8,324 nucleotides of DNA from Chloroflexota bacterium. Lineage in GTDB: Bacteria; Chloroflexota; Dehalococcoidia; RBG-13-53-26. The stretch is from assembly GCA_030616195.1 (NCBI GenBank), contig JAUWXW010000057.1, positions 1-8,324 on the forward strand, given 5' to 3'. The translations under genes and the position numbers were made by a program. Shown here in pieces: positions 6,929 through 8,324 of this stretch. The stretch's first letter is position 1. Each line of letters starts with the position of its first letter. Below the pieces are notes generated by a model. The model searched no databases, was not told the origin of the DNA, and saw only the letters and a list, made by a program, of their open reading frames with translations.

Positions 6929-7183
6929 ATGCAGTCCAGCCTGATTGGTAAGATCGAGAAGGCCAAACGCTACGCCCAGGAGAAAGACCGGATCACCTTC
7001 ACGGGCCTTACGGCCAGCTTCCGAGGCGAGCACGATGAGTATGCCCTCAGCTACGAAGAAGGAAAATGGCATTGCTCTTGCCACTTCTTTGCCACACGGG
7101 GGACATGCAGTCACTGCATGGCTTTGCAGAGGATTCTGGCCGAAATGTTGCCCAGAGAGGCGCTCTCTCCGCACATAGCTTAG
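6929..7183 (+). CDS. Small SWIM zinc-finger domain protein
   Basis: An 84-residue protein that is almost only a SWIM zinc finger. The motif is C49-x-C51-x8-C60-x-H62, in the context WHCSCHFFATRGTCSHCMALQRIL (48-71, broken here as WHCSC, FFATRGTC and SHCMALQRIL). SWIM domains bind zinc and take part in DNA or protein binding in SWI2/SNF2 helicases, transposases and recombination factors. A stand-alone version has no assigned role. The N-terminus (1-20) is lysine-rich and helical, and 21-47 looks like the beta strand pair that precedes many SWIM fingers (FTGLTASFRGEHDEYALSYEEGKW in two parts). The start is firm: GAGGA (6918-6922) lies six bases upstream of the ATG, with a plausible promoter before it. 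It ends in tandem TAG TAG codons (7181-7186). The gene is bracketed by hairpins of one repeat family. It is probably a complete gene, not a fragment. Confidence 0.8.
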   Translation: MQSSLIGKIEKAKRYAQEKDRITFTGLTASFRGEHDEYALSYEEGKWHCSCHFFATRGTCSHCMALQRILAEMLPREALSPHIA

Positions 7184-7203
7184 TAGACAGATTCCGAGTG
7201 TAG

Positions 7204-7225
7204 GGGCCGACCTCCGTGTCGGCCC
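7204..7225 (-). repeat. Short hairpin repeat, copy 4 (minus orientation)
   Basis: On the minus strand the arms are GGGCCGAC and GTCGGCCC with loop ACGGAG, the same loop as copy 3. CCACTCT precedes it (plus 7232-7226) and CTACAC follows (plus 7203-7198). It begins 18 bp after the second stop codon of the SWIM gene and faces copy 3 across that gene. Confidence 0.7.
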
Positions 7226-7265
7226 AGAGTGGGGGACGGGGGCATGTTTTGCCACTACGCTGCTC

Positions 7266-7362
7266 GGGTCAGGTCGGGTCTCCATAGGTCTCCTGAGGCG
7301 ACCCTGGCGGCCGACTCGCTCGACAGAGTCGAATCTGGCGACCGTGGCGAGGACCTGACACC
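7266..7362. other. Structured non-coding region between the SWIM and slipin genes
   Basis: No convincing gene lies between 7187 and 7425. This part is rich in pairing: GTCAGGTC (7268-7275) can pair with GACCTGAC (7352-7359), extended by GG/CC with one bulged base, enclosing a hairpin CGACTC/GAGTCG (7312-7317, 7326-7331). It also holds two direct repeats: GGTCTCC twice (7277-7283, 7287-7293) and GGCGACC-n-TGGCG twice (7297-7309, 7337-7349). It could be a structured RNA, a regulatory site or decayed sequence; none can be chosen from sequence alone. Confidence 0.35.
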
Positions 7363-7366
7363 CACC

Positions 7367-7386
7367 AAAAAAAGAGGCTCTTCCTC
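7367..7386 (-). terminator. Probable Rho-independent terminator of the slipin gene
   Basis: On the minus strand a GAGG/CCTC stem with a 5-nt loop (plus 7374-7386) is followed at once by seven T residues (plus 7373-7367). It lies about 40 bp past the slipin stop. The stem is short, so termination may be weak. A second hairpin, AGAGTAA/TTACTCT (7415-7421, 7426-7432), spans the slipin stop codon. Confidence 0.45.
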
Positions 7387-7425
7387 GGTACGTTTCCTGC
7401 CAGCCTTGAGATCGAGAGTAAGTAG

Positions 7426-8277
7426 TTACTCTTTCTTGCCGCCGGCTGTTTCCCCCAATCCAAGCACGTTAATCAGCCTTGACTGGTCGGAGACGACGAT
7501 CTTGGTGTTGTTAGCCAGAGCGGCCTGGGTCACTTCGAGCTGTTTCAGGACTTGAGCATTCCCCACAAAGAACTGGTCGGATGCCTTTGACACCTTCTCT
7601 ATGGCCTCCGCCTCTCCCTCTGCCCGCAACATGGCTGCCTGCCTATCGCCCTCAGCACCCAATATCGCCTGCTGCTTTTCACCCTCGGCCCTCAGGATGG
7701 CGTTCTGTTTATCGCCCTCGGCCTCAAGGATCTGTTTCTGCTTGTACGCTTCGGCCTCAAGTATGGTAGCCCTCTTCTCTCTCTCAGCCTTCATCTGCTT
7801 GCTCATGGCATCGGTGATGTCACGAGGCGGCTGAATCTCCTTCAGCTCCACCCTGGTCACCTTTACTCCCCACTTATCGGTGGCTTCATCCAACGTGGCC
7901 CGCAGGGCTGTATTGATCCTCTCCCTGGAGGTCAGTGACTCGTCCAGGGTCATGTCACCGATGAGGTTCCTCAGGTTTGTCTGGGCCAGGCTGATTACGG
8001 CCACATAGAAATTTTGAATCTCGTATCTGACGGCCTTTGGATCAACTATGTAAGAGTAAATGACAGCATCTACCTCTACGCTTACGTTGTCCTTGGTGAT
8101 AACCGACTGGGGCGGAACGTCGATGACCCTCTCACGCATGTCTATCTTGTCTACAACCGAATCAAACAGAGAAGGCCCTATATAATAGAGCCCCGGCTCC
8201 AGGATCCTCTTAAACTTGCCAAACCTCTCTACAATGCCCCTTTCGTGCTGCTGTACAATTTTAAGCCATGCTGGCAT
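7426..8277 (-). CDS. SPFH-domain protein of the slipin/paraslipin (stomatin, QmcA-like) family
   Basis: Slipins form ring-like membrane assemblies thought to organise membrane proteins and protease activity. The 283-residue product starts with KIVQQHERGIVERFGKF (6-22), continues with the SPFH core to about 165 (GLYYIGPSLFD at 30-39, DNVSVEVDAVIYSYIVDP at 63-80, DEATDKWGVKVTRVELKEI at 130-148), then a charged coiled coil of five 11-residue repeats at 172-226, and a C-terminal tail ending LINVLGLGE. The N-terminal membrane helix usual in QmcA and stomatins is missing: only five residues precede the SPFH opening, and a TAA stands in frame six bases before the ATG, so no longer form is possible. 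Membrane contact must be by another route or partner. An AAAGGGGG ribosome-binding site lies eight bases upstream. Many slipin genes pair with nfeD; the window ends before any partner could be seen. A terminator follows at 7367-7386. Confidence 0.92.
   Translation of the reverse strand: MPAWLKIVQQHERGIVERFGKFKRILEPGLYYIGPSLFDSVVDKIDMRERVIDVPPQSVITKDNVSVEVDAVIYSYIVDPKAVRYEIQNFYVAVISLAQTNLRNLIGDMTLDESLTSRERINTALRATLDEATDKWGVKVTRVELKEIQPPRDITDAMSKQMKAEREKRATILEAEAYKQKQILEAEGDKQNAILRAEGEKQQAILGAEGDRQAAMLRAEGEAEAIEKVSKASDQFFVGNAQVLKQLEVTQAALANNTKIVVSDQSRLINVLGLGETAGGKKE
7600..7764 (-). repeat. 33-bp tandem repeat inside the slipin gene (five 11-residue units)
   Basis: Five consecutive units at residues 172-226 read ILEAEAYKQKQ, ILEAEGDKQNA, ILRAEGEKQQA, ILGAEGDRQAA and MLRAEGEAEAI. 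Each is one hendecad of a coiled coil. The DNA also keeps a 33-bp period, with diverged codons, so the array grew by old duplication and has since drifted. Confidence 0.8.
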
Positions 8278-8324
8278 GATTTATACCCCCTTTCCTTTAT
8301 TCGCCATGAGATTGATTCCCTTGG

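Noticed and set aside
7104..7120. 17-base palindrome CATGCAGT-C-ACTGCATG inside the SWIM gene
   Set aside because: It lies exactly on the codons of the zinc-binding C-S-H-C-M run, where TGC and CAC codons make such symmetry likely. An operator role is possible but unsupported.
7229..7555. Plus-strand open frame of 108 codons overlapping the slipin 3' end
   Set aside because: Composition is not protein-like, it has no ribosome-binding site or family motif, and half of it is antisense to the slipin gene.
8278..8324. Tail of an upstream minus-strand gene ending in the TAA at about 8281-8283
   Set aside because: Only about 13 codons are visible and two other frames are equally possible, so neither product nor frame can be supported.

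Overview
This window carries eight confident protein-coding genes plus one small zinc-binding gene. The base composition is moderate and there is no phage, transposase, CRISPR array, rRNA or tRNA. The gene set (PlsY-like membrane protein, RicT/PSP1 protein with a full cysteine cluster, HNH protein with a stand-alone CxxC zinc knuckle, slipin) fits a free-living bacterium. The protein style and the scattered short GC-rich hairpins remind me of Chloroflexota (Dehalococcoidia-like) genomes. That placement is an impression from memory, not a search result.

Left part (1-3762, + strand): a divergent PlsY-family membrane protein; then a promoter with an exact TATAAT box placed so close to the next ATG that the message is probably leaderless; then a P-loop kinase and a leucyl aminopeptidase (PepA) that look co-transcribed; then a small metallo-beta-lactamase-fold hydrolase of the UPF0173 type. 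Centre (3763-6123, + strand): a complete histidinol dehydrogenase gene standing apart from other his genes, followed after 39 bp by ricT. The ricT gene meets an HNH endonuclease gene tail to tail, and the two stop codons share one CTAG palindrome (6120-6123).

Right part (6636-8324): an accessory-looking stretch with a promoter-driven 84-residue SWIM zinc-finger protein bracketed by short hairpins, a structured non-coding region, a probable terminator, and a minus-strand slipin (SPFH) gene whose start lies near the right edge.

The most unusual signal is a family of four short hairpins (3006-3027, 6774-6795, 6802-6823, 7204-7225). Each has a perfect 8-bp stem beginning GG and ending CC and a 6-nt loop fitting NNRRAG, with CTAY-like sequence (TAT in one copy) after the stem. 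In three of the four CCACT lies just before it. Stem sequences differ between copies but pairing is kept, so the fold and the loop are conserved rather than the primary sequence. Two copies are head to head upstream of the SWIM gene and one lies just downstream of it.

The proteins do not form one obvious pathway. They are mostly housekeeping: lipid synthesis, peptide turnover, histidine synthesis, RNA processing regulation and membrane organisation.
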